From contig NZ_CP088930.1 of the NCBI RefSeq assembly GCF_027594825.1, positions 4,091,019 through 4,155,018 of the forward strand: a stretch of DNA of 64,000 bases. The letters are read 5' to 3'. Shown in pieces: positions 8,022 to 15,998 of this stretch. Both the position numbers and the translations under genes were made by a program. The DNA is from Serratia liquefaciens (GTDB lineage: Bacteria; Pseudomonadota; Gammaproteobacteria; Enterobacterales; Enterobacteriaceae). A model generated the notes under the pieces. It saw only the letters and a list, made by a program, of their open reading frames with translations, did no database searches and had not been told where the DNA came from. Numbering within the stretch: the stretch's first letter is position 1; every line of letters begins with the position of its first letter.

Positions 8022-9677
8022 TTATGCAGCTATGGCACCAAACCCTTTCCAGACGCCAGGTGAACCAGCGCTGATACAAATCCAGCCTATAAATGCTCCA
8101 GCTGTTGGTGCTGTATTATATCTGATATCTCCAATACGATAGGTGCCGGAAGCCGGTGCGTTGGCTCCGATGGATTGTTTTCTAGTGGGTTGAATGTAGT
8201 AGGGATCCACGCTGCTCTGGATCAAAGCCCCATTATGTTTTGTTGGATTGAATACCCCACCACCAGAACCAAAGGATACATCACCAATGACATAACCACC
8301 AATTATGAAAATATTTCTTGCTGCACTATTAAAGTTAATTTCGCTAGAGAAATGACAGGATTTAAAATAAACACCAATATTACCATTGGATGAACTTGTG
8401 CCTATAACTTTCCCCCGAAACTCACAGTTGTCGAAGTAAGTAAGGTTGTCTGGGTAACTAATTGCTATATCTTTGGTAAAAATGCAGTTATCAAATATTT
8501 TAAATGAGCTGGTGGCTAATGCTGATAGGCTGGAGATGTTTGTACGATGAATGTAAACTCTACTATTGCTTCCTGATGTCATGGATAAATCAATTCCTGG
8601 TGTGCATCTGACATTGTACATATATAATTCACAATGACCGATGCTGATAACTCTGTATTCAGCTATGCCTCCATCGTTAAATGTATAAACCCCTTCACTT
8701 CCTTGGAAGAAAGTTCCTCCATTGGTATTAGTGACATCAACGTTAGCATTGTATTCAATGTGGCAAGAGTTGAACTCACAACAAATTCCGCCAATAGTAC
8801 TAAAGACGGGGCAAACCCAGTTGTCTTCAAACTGACAGTTATTAAAACGAAGAAAGTTGGCCTTATCGCTGCCGTAACTACTTCTAATCATTATAGGGTT
8901 TTTTAGTGTTTTTGAAATATTGAAACTATCTACAGGATTTTTCCTATCTCCTGAACTGGAGCCGCTCCCCCAAATATCGACCGCATCGAACACACTGTCT
9001 TGGCATTTATCTATGAACAATGCGCAACCATTGAAGTCCTCAATGGTTATGTTGCGGTATGTTGCGCGATACTGCGCCTGCAGATAAAGGCCATCACCCA
9101 AGTATAAAGGGTTACCCAAGAGACTAAAATTCTCAAGAATGATGCCAGCATAGCCTTGTTCTGATCCGCCCCATAGGGGATTGTTTTTCGAGGGAAAATT
9201 TAGCAATGCTTGGTTTTCATTATCAGTTCCTCTCATGTCAGAAAATACAGTTCTGTCTTTTGCTCCATGCCCTATTAGATGAATACCGCAGTTATTCTGA
9301 AAATAAATTGGACTCATCAATCGCATGGGATTGGCTCTGGGTGCCTGAGGAAGAATGACTGTTCTTTTTCGCGCGCTGGAGGCAATTCGTTGTAATGCAG
9401 GCGAGCAATCTTGCAAGCTGGGATCCAGGCCAAACCATGAAGCGTACCACTCTCTCTTTTGTGATTCGACTCGTTTCCACCTTTTCCCTGTTGCAGTTAC
9501 GATAGTGGTGCCCGCATCATCAGGTGTTTTTGTATCTGTCTCATCATAATAGAAATCACCACCACCAAAAGGTGTCTTGCTATCGTCATAATAAGAACAT
9601 AGGAATACACGCTGCCCGGTCAGTGATGGCTCAAGAATTCTTAAATTTTCTATGCTGGAAATGAGTTTCTGTGTCAT
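8022..9677 (-). CDS. Orphan phage tailspike-like beta-helix protein
   Basis: 551 residues, clearly AT-richer than the backbone. The N terminus (LRILEPSLTGQRVFLCSYYD, then GGGDFYYDETDT, then GTTIVTATGKRWKRV) is the short domain found at the head of many phage tail fibres/tailspikes. From about residue 110 to 500 there are repeated short strands with N/D/G turns (NFSLLGNP, NCQFEDNW, NNCIFTKD, NCEFRGKV) typical of a right-handed parallel beta-helix of the pectate-lyase/tailspike fold. The C terminus (GDIRYNTAPTAGAFIGWICI) is a common tail-fibre ending. No signal peptide or other phage genes nearby. Probably a prophage remnant or captured polysaccharide-binding/degrading protein; catalytic residues cannot be assigned. 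Confidence 0.75.
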   Translation of the reverse strand: MTQKLISSIENLRILEPSLTGQRVFLCSYYDDSKTPFGGGDFYYDETDTKTPDDAGTTIVTATGKRWKRVESQKREWYASWFGLDPSLQDCSPALQRIASSARKRTVILPQAPRANPMRLMSPIYFQNNCGIHLIGHGAKDRTVFSDMRGTDNENQALLNFPSKNNPLWGGSEQGYAGIILENFSLLGNPLYLGDGLYLQAQYRATYRNITIEDFNGCALFIDKCQDSVFDAVDIWGSGSSSGDRKNPVDSFNISKTLKNPIMIRSSYGSDKANFLRFNNCQFEDNWVCPVFSTIGGICCEFNSCHIEYNANVDVTNTNGGTFFQGSEGVYTFNDGGIAEYRVISIGHCELYMYNVRCTPGIDLSMTSGSNSRVYIHRTNISSLSALATSSFKIFDNCIFTKDIAISYPDNLTYFDNCEFRGKVIGTSSSNGNIGVYFKSCHFSSEINFNSAARNIFIIGGYVIGDVSFGSGGGVFNPTKHNGALIQSSVDPYYIQPTRKQSIGANAPASGTYRIGDIRYNTAPTAGAFIGWICISAGSPGVWKGFGAIAA

Positions 9678-9911
9678 AAGTACCTCTTTGCTCTAGATTG
9701 TTTTTTACTAAGGAAATATATATTCCATCCATTAATTTCAGGTTTTAATTAGAAGCCTTTATTTGCAGTGGTTAAAATGTTAATTAATTAGGTGTTGTTT
9801 TTCTAGTTTTCGATGTTGTGTGGTGGATAGGTGAAATAATTTGTTTGAATTTGATGTGTAAGGAGGGGGGAGTAATAAAATTTAATAGGTGGGATGGTGT
9901 TTTATCACTAT
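9678..9911. other. AT-rich upstream region of the tailspike-like gene
   Basis: About 230 bp of strikingly AT-rich, low-complexity sequence (runs such as TTAATTAATTAGG, AAATATATATTCC). No ORF, tRNA or att-like direct repeat recognised. It should hold the promoter of the minus-strand tailspike-like gene; no clear box can be assigned. Confidence 0.4.
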
Positions 9912-9950
9912 TCAAGAGATGTGCTAATATATTGCAAGCACATCTCTTGA
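9912..9950. terminator. Long perfect hairpin downstream of the purine permease
   Basis: 14-bp perfect stem TCAAGAGATGTGCT / AGCACATCTCTTGA with an 11-nt loop, 11 bp beyond the permease stop. Neither side has a strong T-run, so it is either a weak terminator or an mRNA 3'-end stabiliser for the permease transcript. Confidence 0.5.
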
Positions 9951-9960
9951 ACCTTTAACC

Positions 9961-11304
9961 TCAGTGCTTCACCAGCGTAGCGAAGTAGTACGCCAGCGGG
10001 ATAGCCAGCAGGTAAAGCCCGACCGGAACTTCACGCCATTTGCCGGCAATCACCTTGATGATGATATAAAACAGCAGTCCACCGGCGATACCGGTACCGA
10101 AGCTGTTGGCAATCAGCGTGATCATCACCATCATCAGTACCGGCAGGCCGTCGGTAAAGTTGGCCAAATCGACTTTGCGCAATCCGCTGAACATATTCAG
10201 GCCGATCAGGATCAATGCCGGTGCGGTAGCCTCTTTCGGGATCATCAGGGCAATGGGGGTAAACAGCAGCATCAGCAAGAACATGATGGCTGCCGCTAGC
10301 GCTGTTAATCCAGTCTTGCCACCGGCTTCGGCGGCGGCTGACGATTCGATCAGCGCCGTGGCGGCTGGGATACCGACCCAGGGCCCCAGTGCTGCAGCGA
10401 TAGAATCCACCATAAAGGGCCGGTTGATGTGCGGCATGTTGCCGTGTTCGTCGAGTAATCCGGCTTCACCGCCGACGGCGAGCGTGGTCCCCATGGTGGA
10501 GAAAAACTCCGAGGCGAAAAAGACAAACAGGTAAGGCAGGAAGGCGATATTCAATGCACCAATCATATCGACGTGGCCGAGCACTGGGGCCAATGAGTGT
10601 GGCATTGCCATCAGACTGGCGGGAAGGTGCGTGACGCCGAATGGAATCCCCACCAAGGTCGCGACCAGGATCGCCCACAAAATCGCGCCGGGGATGCGTC
10701 GAGCCTGTAGGGCAATGGCCAGAAACAGGCCGCACAGGGCAACCAGCGCACCGGGTGCCGTGAAGTCACCCAGCATCAGCGCATTGGATTTGGCATTGGC
10801 CAGCACCAGCCCGGCGTTACGAAATCCCAGTACCGCAACAAATAATCCGATAGAGGCGGTCAGCCCCAGCTTGATGGACTGCGGCACCGAGCGGGTAACC
10901 ACCTCGCGCAGCCCAAGACGAGTCAGGGCAAAAAACAAAATGCCGGACCAGCAGGCGATACCCAGACCAATCTGCCACCCTATGCCTTCACTGCCCGCCA
11001 GCGTCACGCCGACCAACACCGAACCGCCGATACCCGGGCCAACGATAAACGGCAGATTACCGTAAAACGCCATAAGCAGGGTGCCGATCACAAACACCAG
11101 AATGGTGCCGGTGGTCACTGCGCCCTTATCCATGCCGCCGATGGCCAGCAATCCGGGGATCACCACCAACAAATAGGCCGCAGCCAGAAAACCGGTGATA
11201 CCGGCCAGGCATTCGGTTTTGACATTACTTTGCCGCGCATGCAGTTGAAAACGCCGTTGCAGCCAGCCCCCTGGTGTTGGAGCATTTACTGAGTTTTCAG
11301 CCAT
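9961..11304 (-). CDS. NCS2-family adenine/hypoxanthine permease (AdeP/AdeQ-like)
   Basis: 447 residues from ATG 11304 (MAENSVNAP, RBS GGAG). Inner-membrane proton symporter for purine bases of the AzgA-like branch of NCS2. Seen: VKTECLAGITGFLAAAYLLVV at the start of helix 1, GPGIGGSVLVGVTLAGSEG in the substrate-binding region, the TTLAVGGEAGLLDE loop and GPWVGIPAATALIESSAAAEAGGKTGL, all characteristic of YicO/AdeQ and AdeP. Lies 164 bp downstream of the adenine deaminase on the same strand, which points to adenine as substrate. A repeat element sits between the two. Confidence 0.85.
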   Translation of the reverse strand: MAENSVNAPTPGGWLQRRFQLHARQSNVKTECLAGITGFLAAAYLLVVIPGLLAIGGMDKGAVTTGTILVFVIGTLLMAFYGNLPFIVGPGIGGSVLVGVTLAGSEGIGWQIGLGIACWSGILFFALTRLGLREVVTRSVPQSIKLGLTASIGLFVAVLGFRNAGLVLANAKSNALMLGDFTAPGALVALCGLFLAIALQARRIPGAILWAILVATLVGIPFGVTHLPASLMAMPHSLAPVLGHVDMIGALNIAFLPYLFVFFASEFFSTMGTTLAVGGEAGLLDEHGNMPHINRPFMVDSIAAALGPWVGIPAATALIESSAAAEAGGKTGLTALAAAIMFLLMLLFTPIALMIPKEATAPALILIGLNMFSGLRKVDLANFTDGLPVLMMVMITLIANSFGTGIAGGLLFYIIIKVIAGKWREVPVGLYLLAIPLAYYFATLVKH

Positions 11305-11322
11305 ATAGACAATCTCCGTTGC

Positions 11323-11446
11323 TACCCGTCGTATTTCAAGCCGCAGCGTTGTTGGCAACACTCACTCACCCCAGTAACTTACTTGAGTAAGCGCCTGGGG
11401 ATGAGTGAGTGTGCCTGTCTAGCTGCAACTTGAAATCCATAGGGTA
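11323..11446. repeat. MITE-like palindromic repeat between permease and adenine deaminase genes
   Basis: About 124 bp. Outer arms TACCCGTCGTATTTCAAG (11323-11340) and CTTGAAATCCATAGGGTA (11429-11446) are imperfect inverted repeats; an inner pair, CACTCACTCACCCCAG (11359-11374) with CTGGGGATGAGTGAGTG (from 11395), and a central CTTACT-TG-AGTAAG complete a cruciform-like structure. TATTTCAAG...GCTGCAACTTGAAAT boundaries resemble dispersed non-coding repeats seen in Serratia/Yersinia-type genomes. No transposase. Confidence 0.7.
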
Positions 11447-11468
11447 TATATTGTTATTATGATTATTT

Positions 11469-13256
11469 TTACGCCGGGGTTTCCCAGCAGGCGATCAGCG
11501 GATCGACAATTTGGCGTGTGGTGCCGTCGGTCAGGCCGAGATCGGTCAGGTGCGGCCCGGCGTTGCACGCCAGGCAGGTGCCCTCAATTGCCTTGAAAAC
11601 CCGGTAGGGCGGTTCCCAGTCGGCGATTTGTGCGCTCAGATCGCGCAGTTTTTTAAATTGTTGTGCCAGTTCTGCGGCAGGCAGATCGGAAAGCATGCCG
11701 GCAATCGGCATCGCCACCTGGGCCAGGATTTCCCCGTTTTGACTTAAGGCCATGCCGCCACCGCAGGCGATCAGGGCATTGGCCGCCCGCGCCATATCGG
11801 CTGCGTCACGGCCCAGAACCACCAGGTTATGCGAGTCGTGTGAGTAGCTGGTGGCGATGGCACCGCGCAGTTCCCCCCAGCCTTCCAACAGCGCAAGTTG
11901 CGGGGTGGCCTGGTGGCGACCATGGCGATGTTGCACCCAGATCAGGCTAAAGCCGTCCGGGATCTGCACTTCGCCGTCGCGAACCTCGACGGTGGTTTCG
12001 TTCCACTGGGTAAAACGCGCGCCTTTAATGTGGCGCAGGGTGGCTTTACCGTGGAGGATCGCCGGGACTTTCAAGATGAAATCTTTTGCAGCCAGCGGGG
12101 GAAGCCGCAGCGTATCGCGCGGCACCGTTACTTTCGGGTTTGCACTGAGCGGTGTCAGCATTTTTCCGTTCTGCGCCATCAGCTTTCCTGCGACGTAGAC
12201 CTGCCTTGCACTCAGTTGAGTGAGCGAATCAAAGACCACCAGGTCGGCAATGCGGCCCGCGGCAATCAACCCGAGATCGTTGCGTTGCAAGCGAATAGCG
12301 GCGTTGAGTGTCGCCATCCGCAATACGTCGGTTCCCGACAACCCCTGCTCGATCAGCATATTGAGTAATGCCACAATGCCGCCTTTTTGCAGCAACATAT
12401 CCGGCGGCACATCGTCGGTGCAGACGGTGACCTGCGAGGACAGGTGTGGCAACGTTTGCAGTGCTGCAACGATCTCGGGCAGCAGGTAAGGGTGAGAGCC
12501 TCTGATCTCCAGCGTCAGTCCAGCGCGTAGTTTCTCCAGCGCGTCGGCTCCGGAGGTCAGCTCATGGTCGGACGTCACGCCCGCGGCCAGATAGGCCTGA
12601 AGCTGAGCGCCGTTCAGCCCACGTGCGTGACCTTCGATTAACTTGCCGCTGTTCAGCCCGGCGTTGAGGATATCCAGCATGCGCTCGCTGCCGTTCAACA
12701 CGCCGTGCATGTCCATGACCTCGGCAACTCCGCCGACTTCCGGCCAGGCCAGCATGGTTTCCATTTCATGGCCGCCGAAATCAGCGCCGGACATTTCCAA
12801 CCCTGGAGTGGAAGGGACGCTTGAAGGCGCTGCACAGATCACCCTGAGCGGCAGACCACGGCTGGCGTCGACCGCGTAACGCACACCCTCAACGCCGAGC
12901 ACGTTGGCCAGTTCGTGCGGATCCCAGAAAATGGTGGTGGTGCCTTGGGCAACGACGATTTCGGCGTAACCTTCCGGAGGCAGGTGCGAGCTTTCAACAT
13001 GTACGTGGGTGTCGATCAGGCCGGGGCTCAGATAAGCGCCGGCCAAATCTTGTGTCTGCAAGGCTTCGGTCACTGTGCCGCAGGGATGGACGCTGGCAAT
13101 CAGTGCGCCAACGATGCCGACATCAGCGCTGCGGATTTCACCGGTGGCCATATCGACCAGTGAGGCGTTTGTCAGCAATAAATCAAAAGGAAGTTGGCCT
13201 AATGCGGCCTTCACCGCGCGTCGGCGTTCGACCGCGCTGATACAAGAAGTGGTCAT
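11469..13256 (-). CDS. ade: Adenine deaminase
   Basis: 595 residues (E. coli AdeD 588). Metal-dependent amidohydrolase that turns adenine into hypoxanthine and ammonia. Visible: the PGLIDTHVHVESS metal-binding motif near residue 95, the FWDPHELANVLG motif, EGHARG, GVTSDHELTSG and VCTDDVPPDML, all typical of the adenine deaminase family rather than of cytosine deaminase or urease. A conserved C-terminal domain (SHDSHNLVVLG, IACGGGMAL) is also present. Transcribed toward the purine permease, so import and deamination are linked. The divergent LysR gene and PurR-like boxes upstream are likely controls. Confidence 0.93.
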   Translation of the reverse strand: MTTSCISAVERRRAVKAALGQLPFDLLLTNASLVDMATGEIRSADVGIVGALIASVHPCGTVTEALQTQDLAGAYLSPGLIDTHVHVESSHLPPEGYAEIVVAQGTTTIFWDPHELANVLGVEGVRYAVDASRGLPLRVICAAPSSVPSTPGLEMSGADFGGHEMETMLAWPEVGGVAEVMDMHGVLNGSERMLDILNAGLNSGKLIEGHARGLNGAQLQAYLAAGVTSDHELTSGADALEKLRAGLTLEIRGSHPYLLPEIVAALQTLPHLSSQVTVCTDDVPPDMLLQKGGIVALLNMLIEQGLSGTDVLRMATLNAAIRLQRNDLGLIAAGRIADLVVFDSLTQLSARQVYVAGKLMAQNGKMLTPLSANPKVTVPRDTLRLPPLAAKDFILKVPAILHGKATLRHIKGARFTQWNETTVEVRDGEVQIPDGFSLIWVQHRHGRHQATPQLALLEGWGELRGAIATSYSHDSHNLVVLGRDAADMARAANALIACGGGMALSQNGEILAQVAMPIAGMLSDLPAAELAQQFKKLRDLSAQIADWEPPYRVFKAIEGTCLACNAGPHLTDLGLTDGTTRQIVDPLIACWETPA

Positions 13257-13340
13257 GGTAATTACCCGGCATGATGACAGGGTTGTTACTCTAGGGGGGC
13301 GGGCAGGCTTTGCACAGATGATTTAATTTATTGCCTGATA

Positions 13341-13372
13341 AGAAACGTTTATGCTGTCGCAAACGTTTACTT
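13341..13372. promoter_or_regulatory. Tandem PurR-like operators between ade and the LysR gene
   Basis: CGCAAACGTTTACT (13358-13371) closely fits the PurR operator core (ACGCAAACGTTTNC); a weaker copy AGAAACGTTTATGC lies 18 bp upstream (13341-13354). Both are in the divergent promoter region of adenine deaminase and the LysR regulator. Inference from pattern; a LysR-type site could overlap. Confidence 0.5.
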
Positions 13373-13394
13373 GGTTGGCGGATGGAAACCTGAC

Positions 13395-14327
13395 ATGTCT
13401 GAACCCTGGCGCCGCTTGCCCGCGCTGTCTCTCAAGCAGATCCAATATTTCGTTACTCTGGCGCGGCTTCGGCATTTTACCGATACCGCGAACCGTTTGG
13501 CGATCAGCCAACCGGCACTGAGTAGCGCGCTGCGGCAGATAGAGTTGGTGCTGGGCGGTAAATTGGTGAACCGTACCGCTTCCGCAGTGACCCTGACCGA
13601 ACAGGGCGCGGCAATTTTGCCGCATGCCGAGCGGTTGCTGAATGTGGCGCAGGCGTCTTTTGACGATATGCAGCGCATTATGTTGGCGGGGGGCGACGGG
13701 ACCTTGCGTATCGGGTTGGTGCCTTCGGTCAGTCGGCTGTTGTTTCCGGCCGTGCCGCAATTGCTGGCGGCGAACTTTCCGCGGTTGCGGGTAGAATTTC
13801 ACGATCAAACCAATGATTCACTGTTACTGCAATTAGAGAACGGCCTGATTGATTTTGGTATCGGTGCGCTCGACAGTTCAGTGCCGCAGTCGCTGGAAAT
13901 ATACCCCCTGCAGGAAGATCCCTTTGTGGTGGTCATGCGCCGTGACGATCCTCTGGCTGAATCACACCATTTGCCGTGGCGGCAATTAGCCCGGCGCGAT
14001 ATCGCGGTTTTTTCCAAGGGGAACATCAGTCGGTTGGTATTGGCTTTGGCGGAAAGCCATCGTCTGGATTTAACCGCACGCTATCAGGTGGATTTTCTGG
14101 AGACGTTATACGGATTGGTACGTTCCGCATTAGCGGTCGCTATTTTACCCGAGCTTTACACCACTCATTTGAAAGACGACGAATTAACCGTCGTTCAACT
14201 ACAGCAGCCGATGCTTAGCCGCACAGTGGCGTTAATGCGCAGCGCGCAGCCTAATCGTCCGGTGTTAATTGAGGCGTGTTTCCAATTGTTATTGCAGGAT
14301 TTTCAACGGCGGATGAAAGTGCAGTAA
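13395..14327 (+). CDS. LysR-family transcriptional regulator
   Basis: 310 residues from ATG 13395 (MSEPWRRLPALSLKQIQYF). N-terminal winged helix-turn-helix (FVTLARLRHFTDTANRLAISQPALSSALRQIELVLGG) is typical LysR; the rest is a periplasmic-binding-like effector domain beginning DGTLRIGLVPSVSRLLFP. Divergent from ade with 138 bp between starts, the standard arrangement for a LysR protein that controls its neighbour. Likely regulates adenine deaminase/permease; the effector (a purine?) is inferred only from context. Confidence 0.88.
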   Translation: MSEPWRRLPALSLKQIQYFVTLARLRHFTDTANRLAISQPALSSALRQIELVLGGKLVNRTASAVTLTEQGAAILPHAERLLNVAQASFDDMQRIMLAGGDGTLRIGLVPSVSRLLFPAVPQLLAANFPRLRVEFHDQTNDSLLLQLENGLIDFGIGALDSSVPQSLEIYPLQEDPFVVVMRRDDPLAESHHLPWRQLARRDIAVFSKGNISRLVLALAESHRLDLTARYQVDFLETLYGLVRSALAVAILPELYTTHLKDDELTVVQLQQPMLSRTVALMRSAQPNRPVLIEACFQLLLQDFQRRMKVQ

Positions 14328-14404
14328 GTCAATGAGATAAATACGGGAATAGGTTTTACATTGAGGCCGACAAATGTATCGGCTCAACGCAGCTTCAGCC
14401 AGGA

Positions 14405-14608
14405 TTAACGAACGAATTTCCACACGGCCGTTGGGATTTTATCGTATAGCTTATTCATGGTGAGCTCAGCCAGACGGTGATCGGCTGCGGAGTAAAACAG
14501 CTCCAGCTCGTCATCCGAAAGCTCATACTTATTTTTTTCAATAACGCGTTCAAGGGTGTCGATCGTGGTGCATTTACGTAAACGCATCAGATAATCAATT
14601 TTAGTCAT
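14405..14608 (-). CDS. hha: Haemolysin expression-modulating protein Hha
   Basis: 67 residues, [20 protein letters not shown], near-identical to E. coli Hha/Yersinia YmoA. A small all-helical partner that binds H-NS and helps silence AT-rich, horizontally acquired genes. Encoded 56 bp after tomB on the same strand, as in E. coli, where TomB acts as its antitoxin-like partner. Could influence silencing of the AT-rich inserts elsewhere. Confidence 0.96.
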   Translation of the reverse strand: MTKIDYLMRLRKCTTIDTLERVIEKNKYELSDDELELFYSAADHRLAELTMNKLYDKIPTAVWKFVR

Positions 14609-14664
14609 GATAACCTTTGGTGTAATAAACCGTAGAATAGAATCAATTTAGGGATAATTATCCC

Positions 14665-15033
14665 CTAAGTTTTCATTGTCGTACAGACGCCCTCTCCTGA
14701 GAACATTCTGAATAATCGCGCCTTGGTTTTTTGCCAGCGACGCAGATCGGAATCATTGATACCGTAGCTGCTGAACAGCGTGTAGGTATCATCGAGGTAT
14801 TCCTCGACTAACTCCGATAAATCACTTTCGTCCATGTATTTAATTTTATAACTCATCACAAACGAAGCAATATGTTCAATCAACTCATTAAGCTGGAGGT
14901 TGACGGAAGACGTTGGGTCGTTCACCCAGCCGTGGTGGCTGTCGCCCAGCGTGGCAATGCCTTCATCATACAAATTTTCGCACAAGAATTTCAGCTGAGC
15001 AATATCGTGCCTTTTAGGCGAATACTCATCCAT
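14665..15033 (-). CDS. tomB: Hha toxicity modulator TomB
   Basis: 122 residues, beginning MDEYSPKRHDIAQLKFLCE, matching E. coli TomB (YbaJ). Acidic helical protein that counteracts Hha; TomB-Hha is described as an oxygen-dependent toxin-antitoxin pair that affects biofilm formation. Contains conserved Cys at residue 18. Operon tomB-hha. ATG preceded by GGAGGGG, a strong ribosome site. Confidence 0.95.
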   Translation of the reverse strand: MDEYSPKRHDIAQLKFLCENLYDEGIATLGDSHHGWVNDPTSSVNLQLNELIEHIASFVMSYKIKYMDESDLSELVEEYLDDTYTLFSSYGINDSDLRRWQKTKARLFRMFSGEGVCTTMKT

Positions 15034-15195
15034 ATCATCCCCTCCGTAAGTCTTAATTTCGGTGTTGATAACACTCTGTGAGTAAGCTGATTTACATCAT
15101 GGACAGAGGTAGCTTAATGACGGTGGTAAAATAAACTTCTCATATAATGAATATAAATCATTTCTCCGCGTCTGGCCTGCTGTTATTACGTAAAC

Positions 15196-15549
15196 TTACA
15201 ATTCATCTGCGGTAGATGGGCGGGAGTTATCGATGATGTCAAAGATTAGCCCCGACTCGGCCACGCTGAAAGTGACACTCTCTCTGATGTATTCCTCGGC
15301 GCTGATATCCAGACAGGCATTGAAAATTGTCCATTTATAGCGGTAACTCATTGAATACTGGCTGTCGCCCAATTCATGAATATCAAGTATTTCTAATGAA
15401 CCTTCGGTATAGCGCGCGTTTTCAGAATAAAAACTCAATCCGCTGGTCAATGCCGGCACCAGCTCTGATATTTTATCATTAATCACTTTCTTTAGTTTTT
15501 TAACAGAAAGTGCTTCCGTCATTGTGCTGCAGCTAAGAGTTACGTGCAT
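15196..15549 (-). CDS. Hypothetical protein, 117 residues
   Basis: Not recognised. Start taken at ATG 15549, with AGG upstream; ATG 15522 (MTEALSVKKL) is the alternative. Predicted cytoplasmic and acidic, with a basic segment near the start (SVKKLKKVINDKISELV) followed by alternating strand-like segments (GSLEILDIHELGDS, YSMSYRYKWTIFNA, ESVTFSVAESGLIFDII), suggesting a small alpha/beta fold. No signal peptide or membrane helix. Lies upstream of tomB-hha on the same strand with 162 bp between, probably a separate unit. Codon use and AT content resemble tomB-hha. Confidence 0.6.
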   Translation of the reverse strand: MHVTLSCSTMTEALSVKKLKKVINDKISELVPALTSGLSFYSENARYTEGSLEILDIHELGDSQYSMSYRYKWTIFNACLDISAEEYIRESVTFSVAESGLIFDIIDNSRPSTADEL

Positions 15550-15851
15550 TTAATGCCTGAGCGTATCGCGATCTATCTATTAATCTTACTCCTTTTTTAT
15601 CACTTCGTCGGTAAACTTTTCGTTAACTGGAGGCTTTTTTACAGTATCTCAACGTTGTTTACCGGTTAATAACCCTGATGTTTCTCTGTCTATCTCGAAA
15701 GAAGTACTCCCTGAGTGTCAAATTCGGTGAGTTGCCGGTGCAAGCAGAGCTTGATTGTTACGTTCAGTTGCATTAATCCCCGAACGGGCGCTTGAGTGAA
15801 TGAAATGATTGTGATGTTATATTGTAACAATAAATCCTCTCTCGTTTGGCC
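15550..15851. other. Intergenic region before the zinc operon
   Basis: About 300 bp separating the divergent hypothetical gene and the zinc-uptake operon. The first 240 bp show no ORF, RNA gene or strong hairpin; the right end carries the Zur-box-like palindrome that controls the operon. Confidence 0.5.
15813..15831. promoter_or_regulatory. Zur box upstream of the zinc ABC operon
   Basis: TGTTATATTGTAACA (15815-15829) is a 7-1-7 inverted repeat with one mismatch to the enterobacterial Zur consensus TGTTATAnTATAACA. It ends 22 bp before the 48-codon ORF, so bound Zn-Zur would block transcription. A nearly identical site lies upstream of rpmE2 at 19003. Confidence 0.85.
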
Positions 15852-15998
15852 ATGAAACTGACATCCACACCACAAGATGGCGATCTGCCGTCATTGAACT
15901 CGCTGTTCACCGCTTCAGCAGGGCTGCGTTGCGGCATTGCCGCTGCGTTACTGGCATTGCTTTGGTTGGGCATCCATTGGGCGGTGGCATTGCCATGA
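15852..15998 (+). CDS. 48-residue single-pass membrane protein, first gene of the zinc operon
   Basis: Small ORF from ATG 15852 to TGA 15996-15998, overlapping the ATPase start by ATGA, the usual sign of translational coupling. N-terminal half is polar (MKLTSTPQDGDLPSLNSLF); the C-terminal half, CGIAAALLALLWLGIHWAVA, is one strongly hydrophobic helix with a His and two Trp. It begins 21 bp after the Zur box, so it is the first cistron of the zinc-repressed transcript. Function unknown; it could be a transporter accessory subunit or a coupling leader peptide. Confidence 0.7.
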   Translation: MKLTSTPQDGDLPSLNSLFTASAGLRCGIAAALLALLWLGIHWAVALP

